A DNA stretch of 64,000 bases from Marinobacter sp. F4218 (GCF_019443085.1 NZ_JAHZIL010000003.1:682001-746000); one strand, 5' to 3'; counted from the first letter of the stretch, positions 52,209-60,741 are shown. Translations and numbers: made by a program. The notes: generated from the sequence alone by a model not told the origin.

Positions 52209-52538
52209 TTACCTTGCTCCCCGGGAGAAAGCAGTAACTTCACCATTCGAAGCTGCGAACAAGAGTTCCCCCGCGACCGGATCGTAAGTGCCTAGATCGG
52301 TGAACTGCCCGTCACGGGAGTGACCGCTGGACTCTCCGCAGTTGCTAGCTGTGTAAGCTACCTCGTAGACATTGAAGGCGACGTCAGGAATCGTCAGTTG
52401 CCCGAGGAACTGGCGCGCAGTTCCATCGGTACCGGTAATTTCCCCGTCGGGAGCAATGGTGATTGCAGTCACAATGGCACCGGCGCCATCCATGGAGTAT
52501 GTAGCCAAAATTTGCGTCAGGGAAGCGCCCCCGATCGC
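52209..52538 (-). pseudogene. 3' remnant of an exported-protein-like gene
   Basis: About 109 codons in frame after the stop of the SpoIIAA-like gene, without a credible own start (only a TTG at 52508). The peptide reads like the end of a secreted beta-strand repeat protein (AIVTAITIAPDGEITGTDG; GTYDPVAGELLFAASN). It is probably what remains of a deleted gene; the missing 5' part is not seen nearby. Confidence 0.4.
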
Positions 52539-52919
52539 TCATCCCTTCAGCCACCTGAGCGCATCGGCCTCATGCTCGAAAAATTTCAGGTCACCCGCCA
52601 TGAACCAGTTGGCAACCTTCGCTATGTTGTCCTGCCAGACCTTGTGACCGAACACCGCAATTTTGTCGATCTGCAGACCGTGTTTCAGTGACAGGTTAAA
52701 ATCATCCCAGGCCGCGCGGATTTCCCAACCTTCGAGGTCTCTCACATCAAACAACACTTTCACCTTTCGTTTTTCTATACCCGCCAAGGCACCATCAATC
52801 ATGGGGCTGATGACCTTGAAATCTTCGTGAGTCAGCCTGCCCTGCGCCTTCAAGGCCAGGAATACATCGTCTCCGACCCGGTCGATTCCGATGGACAGGC
52901 CATGTCGTGTTAAAGTCAT
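52539..52919 (-). CDS. SpoIIAA-like (STAS-like) protein
   Basis: A 126-residue protein of the SpoIIAA-like group. It begins LTRHGLSIGIDRVGDDVFLA, continues with GRLTHEDFKVISPMIDGAL and VKVLFDVRDLEGWEIRAAWD, and ends EHEADALRWL. Proteins of this type adopt a STAS-like fold and may bind lipids or nucleotides; the classic phosphorylatable Ser of anti-anti-sigma factors is not evident. It is divergent from the small 2OG-oxygenase-like gene, 91 bases away. Confidence 0.85.
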   Translation of the reverse strand: MTLTRHGLSIGIDRVGDDVFLALKAQGRLTHEDFKVISPMIDGALAGIEKRKVKVLFDVRDLEGWEIRAAWDDFNLSLKHGLQIDKIAVFGHKVWQDNIAKVANWFMAGDLKFFEHEADALRWLKG

Positions 52920-53010
52920 CTCCGGTCCTCCCTTTCTTGAGTGACATCCGAGCCACCTGCTAACTTGTAATCAGACTTTCAAAGATCCGGAAGGTTCAGA
53001 TATCGACACC

Positions 53011-53313
53011 ATGCCAGCGAACGTAAAAACCCGAATTCTCTTTCGGTCGAAGCGCCTGAACATCTATCTGGTGCGTTACCCGCAAGGACACAAAGTAGGC
53101 CCTCACCTGGACATGATCGGCGACGGACGCCTGTACAAGCTCAATTGTGTGCTTGCCAAGCCCAAGGCCGGAGGCGAGTTCCTGTGCGAGAAGAACATTT
53201 TCAACGTTTTCGGTAGGGTGATCCTCTTTCGCCCGGATCTCTATCAGCATCGGGTTTCCAGGATTGAACGCGGGAATCGCTGGCTGCTGAGCTTTGCGCT
53301 GACCACTCCCTGA
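53011..53313 (+). CDS. Very small 2OG-Fe(II) oxygenase-like protein
   Basis: A 100-residue protein with the double-stranded beta-helix facial triad spacing: His32-Leu-Asp34 (GPHLDM), a distal His80 (LYQHRV) and Arg90 (GNRWLLSF) ten residues later, where 2-oxoglutarate is usually bound. That is near the minimum size for a cupin-type oxygenase; most are above 180 residues, so it may be a core-only version needing a dimer. The stop abuts the convergent PEP-CTERM-like gene with no spacer. Substrate unknown. Confidence 0.72.
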   Translation: MPANVKTRILFRSKRLNIYLVRYPQGHKVGPHLDMIGDGRLYKLNCVLAKPKAGGEFLCEKNIFNVFGRVILFRPDLYQHRVSRIERGNRWLLSFALTTP

Positions 53314-53961
53314 TCAGCGCAGCCGAGTCCTGTTCTTGAATCTGCGCCTCCACCAGATCAGGAACATCCCGGCAGCCATCGTCATTAGCGACGAGGGCCC
53401 GGGAACTGACAGGGCTCGAAGTGTCGTGATTTCTCCGCCAAGGCCATACATGGTGACAACATCATTCACCACGGCCAGATCAATCGCGGTCGAGAACATT
53501 CCCCCGGTGAACCGGTTGACCGGAAAATCGTCCGGACCGGATAAGAAGGGGGTCCCGTTGAAGTCAAACCCCATACTGACAACATCCGGACCGTATCCAC
53601 CTGTTGGAACCTCGTCGGCATATCGGAAGGCGTTGTCGAGAAAGGTCAGGAAATGGAAGGCGCCACCAGCGCCCTGATAAGAAAGCCCCAGGGTTGAAAA
53701 TGACCAGGACAGCACCTCTCCTTGTCCGGTGCCACCCGCACCACTTCGAATTGCCGCCGGATCAAAGACAATTTGACCGGTCATCGTCGCATCGCCATTC
53801 GTGATCACGACTCCGTCATCCCTGACCAGGGGAGCGAGCGGATCCTGATCACCAACGTTGGAAAAAATCCTCGTTGTTCGGCCTTCGAAATAGTAAGTGA
53901 TTGGAACAGCCCAAGACACTGAGCTTACGAGCAAAAGGAGAATAGAAATTATTGAGCGCAT
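53314..53961 (-). CDS. Secreted protein with PEP-CTERM-like sorting signal
   Basis: A 215-residue protein: an N-terminal signal (ISILLLLVSSVSWA, cleavage near residue 18), a beta-rich body with GQIVFDPAAIRSGAGG, and a C-terminal module VPGPSSLMTMAAGMFLIWWR plus RRFKNR. The latter is a Pro-x-Pro-like motif, a hydrophobic helix and an arginine cluster, as in PEP-CTERM proteins, although the motif reads PGPSS rather than PEPS. Such proteins are processed by an exosortase; none is visible in this window. Confidence 0.75.
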   Translation of the reverse strand: MRSIISILLLLVSSVSWAVPITYYFEGRTTRIFSNVGDQDPLAPLVRDDGVVITNGDATMTGQIVFDPAAIRSGAGGTGQGEVLSWSFSTLGLSYQGAGGAFHFLTFLDNAFRYADEVPTGGYGPDVVSMGFDFNGTPFLSGPDDFPVNRFTGGMFSTAIDLAVVNDVVTMYGLGGEITTLRALSVPGPSSLMTMAAGMFLIWWRRRFKNRTRLR

Positions 53962-54079
53962 GGCACTGACTTCCCTGTGAGACGCTAGGCAAGTGCCCAA
54001 GCATTATTGATGCCGAAGTCTTAACAACAATCACTTAGCGCTACCCGGGGACAGTCAGTGTTTAAAAAGCTGACACTAC

Positions 54080-54388
54080 TCAGCCAACCGGCTGACAACC
54101 CCGAATGGCCAGCGCAATGTTCGCGCTGGCGACAATCTGGTCGTAGTATTTCGACGCCGAGTTGACGCCCATATCTGCATAGCTGCCCGCTTCCGGACTG
54201 ACCAGCCGGCTCAGCTGGGCCAGTGCGGCCGCCGATTGCCGATCCTGCTCATAGGCATTGAACGCCTGATAGATTTCACCGCAGGTGACTCCATCGCCAT
54301 CCGTCGCGGCTGCTGTCATGTAGCCGGAGGTCTGGCATCCAGACAACATCGTGGTAGCGGCAATGGCGAACAATAAAGGGCGTTTCAC
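54080..54388 (-). CDS. Small lipoprotein
   Basis: A 102-residue lipoprotein with signal MKRPLLFAIAATTMLSGC, lipobox LSGC and the lipidated cysteine at residue 18. The mature part is helical (GEIYQAFNAYEQDRQSAAAL; NSASKYYDQIVASANIALA) and ends with a cysteine near CQPVG, so a disulfide with an earlier cysteine (VTCGE) is possible. The family is not recognised. Confidence 0.8.
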   Translation of the reverse strand: MKRPLLFAIAATTMLSGCQTSGYMTAAATDGDGVTCGEIYQAFNAYEQDRQSAAALAQLSRLVSPEAGSYADMGVNSASKYYDQIVASANIALAIRGCQPVG

Positions 54389-54557
54389 AGGTAGTTCTCT
54401 CCAGAGGTTGGGAATAAACCGGTGTTCGGATCTTGCGGAATACTAACAGAAAACGCCGCCATTCTACGGTGACACCGTTATTTTCATACGCTCCGGGGAT
54501 GAGATTCCGGCCGAATCCATTCACAATGGCCCGACATTCATAGGTTATGGGAAAACA

Positions 54558-55250
54558 ATGCGATTTTTGTTCGGTTTCATTGCGGCCTTCGTCGTTCTGG
54601 CACTCATGGGCGCCGCAGTTGTTCAGAGTGGAATTTACAACGTGGCCGCAACGGACAAGCACAGTCCGGAAATGAAATGGCTCATTCACACAACGATGGA
54701 ACGATCGGTTCAGGCTCAAAGCCAAACGATCGATGTGCCGGGTGACCTGGGCACAGAAGCCATGATTCAACAGGGTGCACAGGCTTACGATCAGCTTTGT
54801 GCCGCGTGCCACCTCAAGCCCGGCAAAGACAGTTCGCTGCTGCGTCAGGGTCTGAACCCGACACCACCGAACCTGACCACCGAAGGCCATTTCGACGCTG
54901 CAAGCCACTTCTGGGTGATCAAGAACGGGATAAAAATGACCGGCATGCCTGCATGGGGCGAGACCCACGCAGACGAGGAAATCTGGGAGCTTACGGCTTT
55001 TTTACAGCAGCTACCCGAACTGTCGGAACAACAGTATGCAGCGCTCATTCAGCCCGCCGAAGGCGAGAATGCCGTGGCGGGAGATGGCCATGACCATGAC
55101 CACAGCGAAATGGCAGGCATGATGGCCGGGGAATCCTCAATGAAAGCGTCCAGCCATCACTCGGGGGAAAGCAGCGGAGCCTCTGAACAGGGTTCCGTGA
55201 AAGAGGGCACTGAGGCTGATGACCATTACGCAGACGGACATACGCACTGA
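54558..55250 (+). CDS. Membrane-anchored cytochrome c with a His/Met-rich C-terminal tail
   Basis: A 230-residue c-type cytochrome. An N-terminal hydrophobic segment (FGFIAAFVVLALMGAAVV) anchors or exports it, Cys81-Ala-Ala-Cys84-His85 binds heme, and Met130 in MTGMPAWG is the probable sixth ligand. A tail from about residue 175 is rich in His, Met, Ser and acidic residues (GHDHDHSEMAGMMAGE ... HHSGES ... HYADGHTH). The tail could bind copper or other metals. It is monocistronic; the redox partner is unknown. Confidence 0.88.
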   Translation: MRFLFGFIAAFVVLALMGAAVVQSGIYNVAATDKHSPEMKWLIHTTMERSVQAQSQTIDVPGDLGTEAMIQQGAQAYDQLCAACHLKPGKDSSLLRQGLNPTPPNLTTEGHFDAASHFWVIKNGIKMTGMPAWGETHADEEIWELTAFLQQLPELSEQQYAALIQPAEGENAVAGDGHDHDHSEMAGMMAGESSMKASSHHSGESSGASEQGSVKEGTEADDHYADGHTH

Positions 55251-55278
55251 CCGGAACACCAGCCTCCCAAGGCTTGCG

Positions 55279-56028
55279 TCACAGACGCCAACGCATGGGA
55301 TGAGACGGCTTCAGTACGCCGTCATCATCCCAGTCATCCCATCCGGTAAACGGGATCGGCGTCTCTCTGCCCAATCCCTCAATCCGTGAGACCCAGGCCT
55401 GCTTTGCAGTTTCCAGGTGCTCCCGAAAAACACCCTCCTCCTGATACCGGATTCCACCTCCCTGAATGCCATAGCTGACCTGGGGAGCCAGCACATCAAA
55501 ACCGACGTAATACAGCGAAGAGTGGATCGGCCACAGCCATTCGACCATATTCCCTGCCCGGCCGAACGGCATGAACGCGTGTTCCGGGGAGCCAGTCGTG
55601 ACCGAACAGATCGCCTGTTTGCCGCGAAAATGGCCACGGTCGTAGCGCCGACTGCCGGAATAGAGCCCACCGTAGACCAGCACCCGGTCGAACCAGCCCT
55701 TGAGGATAGCCGGCTGTGCGTGCCACCACAGGGGAAACTGGAAGATAACAAGGTCCGCCCATTCCAGGCGGGCGATCTCACGCTGAACATCGGTGGGAAG
55801 CGGTCCGCGCTCGTAATGGGCGCGCTGCTCGGTCAACGGCGCGAAGTAGCCTTCATCAACCCGCTCGGCGTAGTGCCCGGCCCGTTCCACCGGATCGAAC
55901 CCTTCCCGGTAAAGATCGTCGAATTCGACCTCATGTCCCTCGGCTCGAAGCCTCTCCTCGGCCACGCTTGCCAGACCGCCGTTGAATGACGCCCGCTCCG
56001 GATGGGCCAGTACAATCAGCACATTCAT
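55279..56028 (-). CDS. NAD(P)H-dependent flavin oxidoreductase (NQO1/MdaB-KefF type)
   Basis: A 249-residue flavodoxin-fold enzyme: NVLIVLAHPERASFNGGLA (phosphate-binding start), FQFPLWWHAQPAILKGWFDR and the VYGGLYSG / TTGSPEHAF segments typical of NAD(P)H:quinone oxidoreductases. It reduces quinones or nitro compounds by two electrons with FMN or FAD. The ATG before NVLIVLAHP is preferred over an in-frame ATG 21 bases upstream. It is divergent from a LysR gene with an 89-base gap containing a dyad. Confidence 0.92.
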   Translation of the reverse strand: MNVLIVLAHPERASFNGGLASVAEERLRAEGHEVEFDDLYREGFDPVERAGHYAERVDEGYFAPLTEQRAHYERGPLPTDVQREIARLEWADLVIFQFPLWWHAQPAILKGWFDRVLVYGGLYSGSRRYDRGHFRGKQAICSVTTGSPEHAFMPFGRAGNMVEWLWPIHSSLYYVGFDVLAPQVSYGIQGGGIRYQEEGVFREHLETAKQAWVSRIEGLGRETPIPFTGWDDWDDDGVLKPSHPMRWRL

Positions 56029-56058
56029 ATCGCTTCGCTCCTGTTGCATCTGTTTCGT

Positions 56059-56074
56059 AACAGCCTAAGCTGTT
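56059..56074. promoter_or_regulatory. Dyad between the flavin oxidoreductase and LysR genes
   Basis: AACAGC-CTAA-GCTGTT is a perfect 6-bp inverted repeat, 31 bases from the oxidoreductase start and 44 from the LysR start. It is a candidate operator for that LysR protein. Confidence 0.4.
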
Positions 56075-56117
56075 CCTCAGCACACAGGAATTCCCTAAAA
56101 CTGAGAACTAACTTTGC

Positions 56118-57002
56118 ATGAATGAACAACGCATTCGCTGGGACGATCTTCAGATTGTCTGGGCCATTGCCGACACGGGCACACTGTCAGGCGCCGGGCG
56201 GCGACTGGGTATCAGCCATGCCACGGTATTTCGCCGGCTCACAGACATGGAGGAACGTCTCGGCGTGGCCCTGTTTGAACGGTCTCGCACCGGCTACTCT
56301 CCAAGCCCGGCTGGCGAAGATCTCGCCGCCGTCGCAAACCGTGTCGAGACCGATATCGTGGCTGCTGAACGGCGACTGGCCGGGAAAGACCTGAAGCTTT
56401 CCGGCAGCATTCGGGTGACCACCACCGACACCCTGTTCACCGGCCTTCTGGCGCCCATTTTTTCCGACTTCCGCTCCAACTATCCGGAAATCAGCCTGGA
56501 AGTAGTTATCTCCAACCAGATTCACAGCCTGAGCAAGCGCGAGGCGGACATCGCCATACGCCCTACCCGTAACCCGCCTGAAACCCTCATCGGCCGACGC
56601 GTTGGCGATATTGCTCTGGCGGTCTATGGTCAGCGGGTTAAGTGGCAAACCGAGCGACGCCCCCTCTCCATCACGGACCTTTCTGAGCAACCGTGGGTAG
56701 GACCGGACGTTCACATGGGGGATACGACACTGGAAAAGTGGATGAGCGAGGGAGGCCGGGCAGCGCAGTGCCATTACCGGGTAGATACCATGCACGGTAT
56801 GCAGGTAGCGGCTCGGGGGGGAAGCGGCATTACGGTACTGCCCTGCTATCTCGGAGACGCCGATCCGCAGCTGGTGCGACTCTCCGAACCGGTGCCAGCA
56901 CTGACGACAGAACTCTGGATTCTGACGCACCCGGATTTGAGGCACGTCACACGAATCCGGCGATTCATGGACGAGGTCGGAGAACGACTGCGTCAGACCT
57001 GA
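56118..57002 (+). CDS. LysR family regulator of the flavin oxidoreductase
   Basis: A 294-residue LysR protein: WDDLQIVWAIADTGTLSGAG then RRLGISHATVFRRLTDMEER as the helix-turn-helix (residues 8-46), and a co-inducer domain (about 88-290). It is divergent from the NAD(P)H oxidoreductase, probably its target. The substrate-sensing residues cannot be assigned. It converges on the alkylsulfatase gene, 5 bases away. Confidence 0.92.
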   Translation: MNEQRIRWDDLQIVWAIADTGTLSGAGRRLGISHATVFRRLTDMEERLGVALFERSRTGYSPSPAGEDLAAVANRVETDIVAAERRLAGKDLKLSGSIRVTTTDTLFTGLLAPIFSDFRSNYPEISLEVVISNQIHSLSKREADIAIRPTRNPPETLIGRRVGDIALAVYGQRVKWQTERRPLSITDLSEQPWVGPDVHMGDTTLEKWMSEGGRAAQCHYRVDTMHGMQVAARGGSGITVLPCYLGDADPQLVRLSEPVPALTTELWILTHPDLRHVTRIRRFMDEVGERLRQT

Positions 57003-57006
57003 TAAC

Positions 57007-59040
57007 TCAGGGTGTCACGACATTGAACCGCCCCTCGGGCTTATCCAGCATGCTGAAGAAACCGAGCAGGTCCAGCTTGCTGCCCTCAAAGCGGATGTCA
57101 TCGCTGAACAGCAGTTCCTTCAGGCCGGCATTACCCACCAGAAGGTCGACAAACATGGGCCGCGTCAGCATGAGAGTAGCGTCGGCGGGGGTATCGGCGT
57201 CGGTCAGCCGGTTGTGCAGCACCGAGTTTTGCAGTGTTAGCAGGTAGCTTTCCTGAAGGTCCGTGAAGGTGATCTTGATCGTCATGGCTTCGCCCTCGGC
57301 ATCGTCGGCATTCAGGCGTACCGCCATACTGTCAAAGAACAGGGAGACCGGTGTATGGAGCAGTACCTCCCGCATCATGGCCGGCTTGATACCTTCCTCC
57401 GGCGAACCGTGACGCAACTCGTAGGCACCCGTCAGGTAGAAATCGCGCCAGGGCGCCGATTCGGCCTGGTACCCAAGCTGATCGTACACATCCGCCAACA
57501 GCGCCTTGGCCTCGTTGTTGTCCGGGTCCGCAAAAACCAGATGGTTGAGCAACTCGCCGAGCCAGCGATAGGTATCCCGACCTTCGGTCGCAGACATATC
57601 CGAGGCAGCCTCGAAATCCTGCCGGGCCTGATCCAGGATCTTATCGGCGCCGCCCATCATGGCAACATACCGTTTTGCCGATTCCGCTTCCGGTAGCGGG
57701 TTGAGTTCTGACGGGTTGGCGGTAAACCAACCCAGGTAGCTCTGATAGACCGCCTTGGCGTTGTGGGAGACAGTGCCGTAGTAGCCCTGGTTGTGAAACT
57801 CCTCATTCAGTGCCGCCGGCAGTTGAAGATTCTCCGCAATCTCGCGCGGCGTCGCGCCCTGGTTCATCATCCGCACACTCTGGTCATGGATGAACTTGTA
57901 GGTATCGCGCTGCTTGAGCAGGAAGTCCTGAATGTTGTCCCGGCCCCAGAGCGGCCAGTGGTGGCTGGCAAAGTACACCTCGGCTTCGGCAAATCGCCGC
58001 CTGGCCTCGTCGATGTAGCCACTCCAGATTCGGGCGTCGCGTACTTTCGCACCTCTCAGGGTGTAGAGGTTGTGCAGATTGCGGCTCACCAGCTCAGCGC
58101 CGCAGAACGCCTTCCGCTCGGGCAGGTAAAAGGTGAATTCCGAGGGTGCTTCCGAACCGGACACCATCTGGAAAACCAGGGGCACCCCGTCTACGATGAG
58201 TTCCGTGCCAGTCTCGCTGATCACATCGGTTGGTGCGGCAAAACCAAGGGTCCCGAACGCCGGTCCCTTGCCCAGGCCGGTGCCTACATGGCCACGATCA
58301 TCCCGTCGGAGGCGTTTGCCATACATGAACATCGCGCGCCGGGTCATGGCAGGGCCCGCGATGATGTTCTCGCTGGTGGCTTCGTCTTCAAAACCGGCGG
58401 GAGCAATGATCCGCAGGTTGGCCTTCTCGGCATCAGACAGGTGCTGCAAAACTCCCCGCACGCCACCGAAATGGTCAATGTGGCTGTGGGTGAAAATGAT
58501 CGCCCGCACCGGTTTCTCCCCGAGGTGTTCCCGGGCAAACAGGAAGGCTTTGCTGGCCGTTTCACGCGCAGTCAGTGGATCCACCAGGATCCAGCCAGTG
58601 TCGGTCTCGATGATCGACATATTAGCCAAATCGTAACCACGGATCTGGTACAGCCCTTCGGTGACCTTGAACAGGCCGTGAATATTGTTCAGGGCCGCCT
58701 GGCGCCAGAGACTGGGGTTGACCGAAGCAGGCGCATTCTCGCCCTCAGCGTCCACGAAGTCATAGTCCGGCATGTTCCAGACCTCACCGCCACCGCGATG
58801 CTCAGTCACCAGCTCCGGGTCCTCTGCAATCAGGCCGCGGCGGGCATTCGCAAAGTCGGAATGGTCGTCGAACGGTCGTTGCTCCAGCACTTGCTGATTG
58901 GCTTTGCCGGTACTTGCCGTCGGGGCGCTGTGGCCGGCGGAATTGGCTTGGGACGACTGGTCCGGGCCAGAATCGCAGCCGGCCAAGGCGAGCGCAATGC
59001 CCAGGAAAGGGGAAAGAAAAACTCTGGGAGAAAAGGACAT
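57007..59040 (-). CDS. Linear alkylsulfatase / MBL-fold sulfatase (SdsA/YjcS type), lipoprotein form
   Basis: A 677-residue metallo-beta-lactamase-fold sulfatase. The zinc motif FTHSHIDHFGG is at about residue 180; the middle helical dimerisation region contains YLGWFTANPSELNPLPE, and the C-terminus (about 550-677) is the SCP2-like domain. SdsA-type enzymes cleave primary alkyl sulfates such as SDS. A signal LSPFLGIALALAGC gives a lipobox and Cys22, so it is probably periplasmic or outer-membrane anchored, unlike secreted SdsA1. The upstream in-frame ATG is too far before the signal. It is flanked by two LysR genes. Confidence 0.93.
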   Translation of the reverse strand: MSFSPRVFLSPFLGIALALAGCDSGPDQSSQANSAGHSAPTASTGKANQQVLEQRPFDDHSDFANARRGLIAEDPELVTEHRGGGEVWNMPDYDFVDAEGENAPASVNPSLWRQAALNNIHGLFKVTEGLYQIRGYDLANMSIIETDTGWILVDPLTARETASKAFLFAREHLGEKPVRAIIFTHSHIDHFGGVRGVLQHLSDAEKANLRIIAPAGFEDEATSENIIAGPAMTRRAMFMYGKRLRRDDRGHVGTGLGKGPAFGTLGFAAPTDVISETGTELIVDGVPLVFQMVSGSEAPSEFTFYLPERKAFCGAELVSRNLHNLYTLRGAKVRDARIWSGYIDEARRRFAEAEVYFASHHWPLWGRDNIQDFLLKQRDTYKFIHDQSVRMMNQGATPREIAENLQLPAALNEEFHNQGYYGTVSHNAKAVYQSYLGWFTANPSELNPLPEAESAKRYVAMMGGADKILDQARQDFEAASDMSATEGRDTYRWLGELLNHLVFADPDNNEAKALLADVYDQLGYQAESAPWRDFYLTGAYELRHGSPEEGIKPAMMREVLLHTPVSLFFDSMAVRLNADDAEGEAMTIKITFTDLQESYLLTLQNSVLHNRLTDADTPADATLMLTRPMFVDLLVGNAGLKELLFSDDIRFEGSKLDLLGFFSMLDKPEGRFNVVTP

Positions 59041-59106
59041 GGATAAAACTGCCAGTCTGTTGTTTTTGTGAGCGAGAGTTGTCATCAGGTCAACGTGGAT
59101 TCTGTA

Positions 59107-60009
59107 TCAAGAGCGCGACGAATCCGCCCATTGGAAGTAAGCCCCGAGTTCATCAGCAAGATAATCAAATACCGTTCTAACCCGGAGGTTCATCCTTAGC
59201 TCCCGGTGGGAAACGAGCCACACGTCACCACCAAACTCCGTGTCAGGAAAGGCCCGCTCGAGGGTTGATTCTGCATCGCCAATGTCTGTGGGCACCATCC
59301 CGATACCAAGGCCCAGCCTGGTCATTTCCCAGTGAACCAGATGGCTGTCGGTTTTTACGGAAAAACTCTCTTCGTTCAACGCAATGCCACGGGCGGCCAG
59401 TGCGCTCATGTACCTCTCATTATCCGACACAAACCCGATGTAACCCGCTTTCTGGCAGTCTTCGGGACGATGGCTCACAAGGTCGGAGGTTCCATAGAGC
59501 GTGGCCGAGAAGCGCCCGACCTTGCGGGCAATCAGATCGGGCTGGGTCGGACGAAAATTCCGGATCGCTATATCTGCGGCCCGCCGCCTGAGATCGCTGG
59601 CTTCGTTGGAGGCCACCAGGCTGACCCGGATTCCCGGATACTGGCATCGTAATTTCTTCAGGATCGGCGGCAGAATATAAGCCGCCGTGATCTCGGAGGC
59701 GGAGATCGCGATCTCGCCTTCAATGGACGTCGCTCTTCCGGCCGCAGCAAGTGAAAGACTGTTCGCCGCGTCTCCCATCGCCCGTACATAGTCGAGCAGT
59801 TCCAGCCCGTGCTGGGTGAGCTCCAGCCCTCGGCTACCCCGCTCGAAAAGGGCCGTCGAGAGTTCCTGCTCCAGCCCGGCCACCTGCCTGCCCAGGGTAG
59901 GCTGGGAAATCCCCAGCGCCTTGGCTGCCGCGGATAACGAGCCCTCCTCAGCGGTCACGAGGAAAGCCCTCGCACGATTCCAGTCAAACGTTACGGTTCG
60001 CCAGTCCAT
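59107..60009 (-). CDS. LysR family regulator
   Basis: A 300-residue LysR protein: FDWNRARAFLVTAEEGSLSA then AAKALGISQPTLGRQVAGLE forms the helix-turn-helix (residues 9-46), with the co-inducer domain from about 95. It is transcribed away from the methyltransferase gene and sits upstream of the alkylsulfatase on the same strand, 66 bases away, so it may regulate either. The 105-base divergent gap holds a nested dyad. Confidence 0.92.
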   Translation of the reverse strand: MDWRTVTFDWNRARAFLVTAEEGSLSAAAKALGISQPTLGRQVAGLEQELSTALFERGSRGLELTQHGLELLDYVRAMGDAANSLSLAAAGRATSIEGEIAISASEITAAYILPPILKKLRCQYPGIRVSLVASNEASDLRRRAADIAIRNFRPTQPDLIARKVGRFSATLYGTSDLVSHRPEDCQKAGYIGFVSDNERYMSALAARGIALNEESFSVKTDSHLVHWEMTRLGLGIGMVPTDIGDAESTLERAFPDTEFGGDVWLVSHRELRMNLRVRTVFDYLADELGAYFQWADSSRS

Positions 60010-60028
60010 TCAGATATGAATACCAGTA

Positions 60029-60077
60029 GTGCCATTTTGGCAATTCTAGCAACAGAATTGCAGAGATAGAATGGCAC
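60029..60077. promoter_or_regulatory. Nested dyad between the LysR and methyltransferase genes
   Basis: Outer arms GTGCCATT (60029-60036) and AATGGCAC (60070-60077) and inner arms GCAATTCT (60040-60047) and AGAATTGC (60054-60061) are both perfect 8-bp inverted repeats. They are not centred identically. They lie between two divergent genes and form a strong operator candidate for the LysR protein at 59107. Confidence 0.6.
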
Positions 60078-60114
60078 CGACTGTTCAAAGACGACTGACT
60101 ACCCGGGGGGCGAC

Positions 60115-60741
60115 ATGAATTCATCTGTGAAGTACTGGGATCGCTCTGCCGAGCGCTATGCCCGGCGCCCCATCGCCGACCCCGGGGCCTACCAACGGAA
60201 ACTCCAGATCACCCAGCGGTATTTGCGCCCCTGCATGAACGTGATGGAATTCGGCTGCGGCACGGGCTCCACCGCGTTGGTCCATGCGCCCCTGGTCAAC
60301 AGTTACCTCGCAACAGACGCCTCTCCAAGGATGATCGACATTGCCAGGAAGCGGATGGCCGATGGGCCGGCCAAAGGCCTCCGTTTCGAGGTGGCCACGC
60401 TGGAAGACCTGGACCACCGACATGAGGAGTTTGACGCCATCCTGGGTTTGAACATCCTTCACCTGCTTCCGGATCCTGCGTCCACAATCGAACGCATCTT
60501 TGCCCTGCTGAAGCGGGGCGGCGTGTTTGTCAGCAACACCGCCTGCCTGAAAGACACCCGGGGCTATCTGAGACCCGTCGCAGCACTGGCTCACTACTTA
60601 CACCTGACTCCCTATGTCCATTTTCTGTCCCGAAAGGAACTCGAACGCGACCTGAGAAGCGCAGGCTTCCGGATTCAGTTTCGCTGGGTACCGGAGAGCA
60701 CGAAAGACGTCTATTTCCTGATCGCCACGAAAGAGAAGTAG
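60115..60741 (+). CDS. Class I SAM-dependent methyltransferase
   Basis: A 208-residue class I methyltransferase: motif I VMEFGCGTGSTALVHAPLV, motif II LATDASPRMIDIARKRM, and AILGLNILHLLPDPASTIER as motif IV/V. It transfers a methyl group from S-adenosylmethionine; the acceptor is unknown, with lipids, small acids or ubiquinone-type precursors possible. A GGGGGGCGAC segment precedes the ATG. It is divergent from a LysR gene and probably under its control. Confidence 0.92.
   Translation: MNSSVKYWDRSAERYARRPIADPGAYQRKLQITQRYLRPCMNVMEFGCGTGSTALVHAPLVNSYLATDASPRMIDIARKRMADGPAKGLRFEVATLEDLDHRHEEFDAILGLNILHLLPDPASTIERIFALLKRGGVFVSNTACLKDTRGYLRPVAALAHYLHLTPYVHFLSRKELERDLRSAGFRIQFRWVPESTKDVYFLIATKEK

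Noticed and set aside
57763-59046. 427-codon frame antisense to the alkylsulfatase gene
   Set aside because: It mirrors the codon pattern of the sulfatase gene and lacks domain or start signals.
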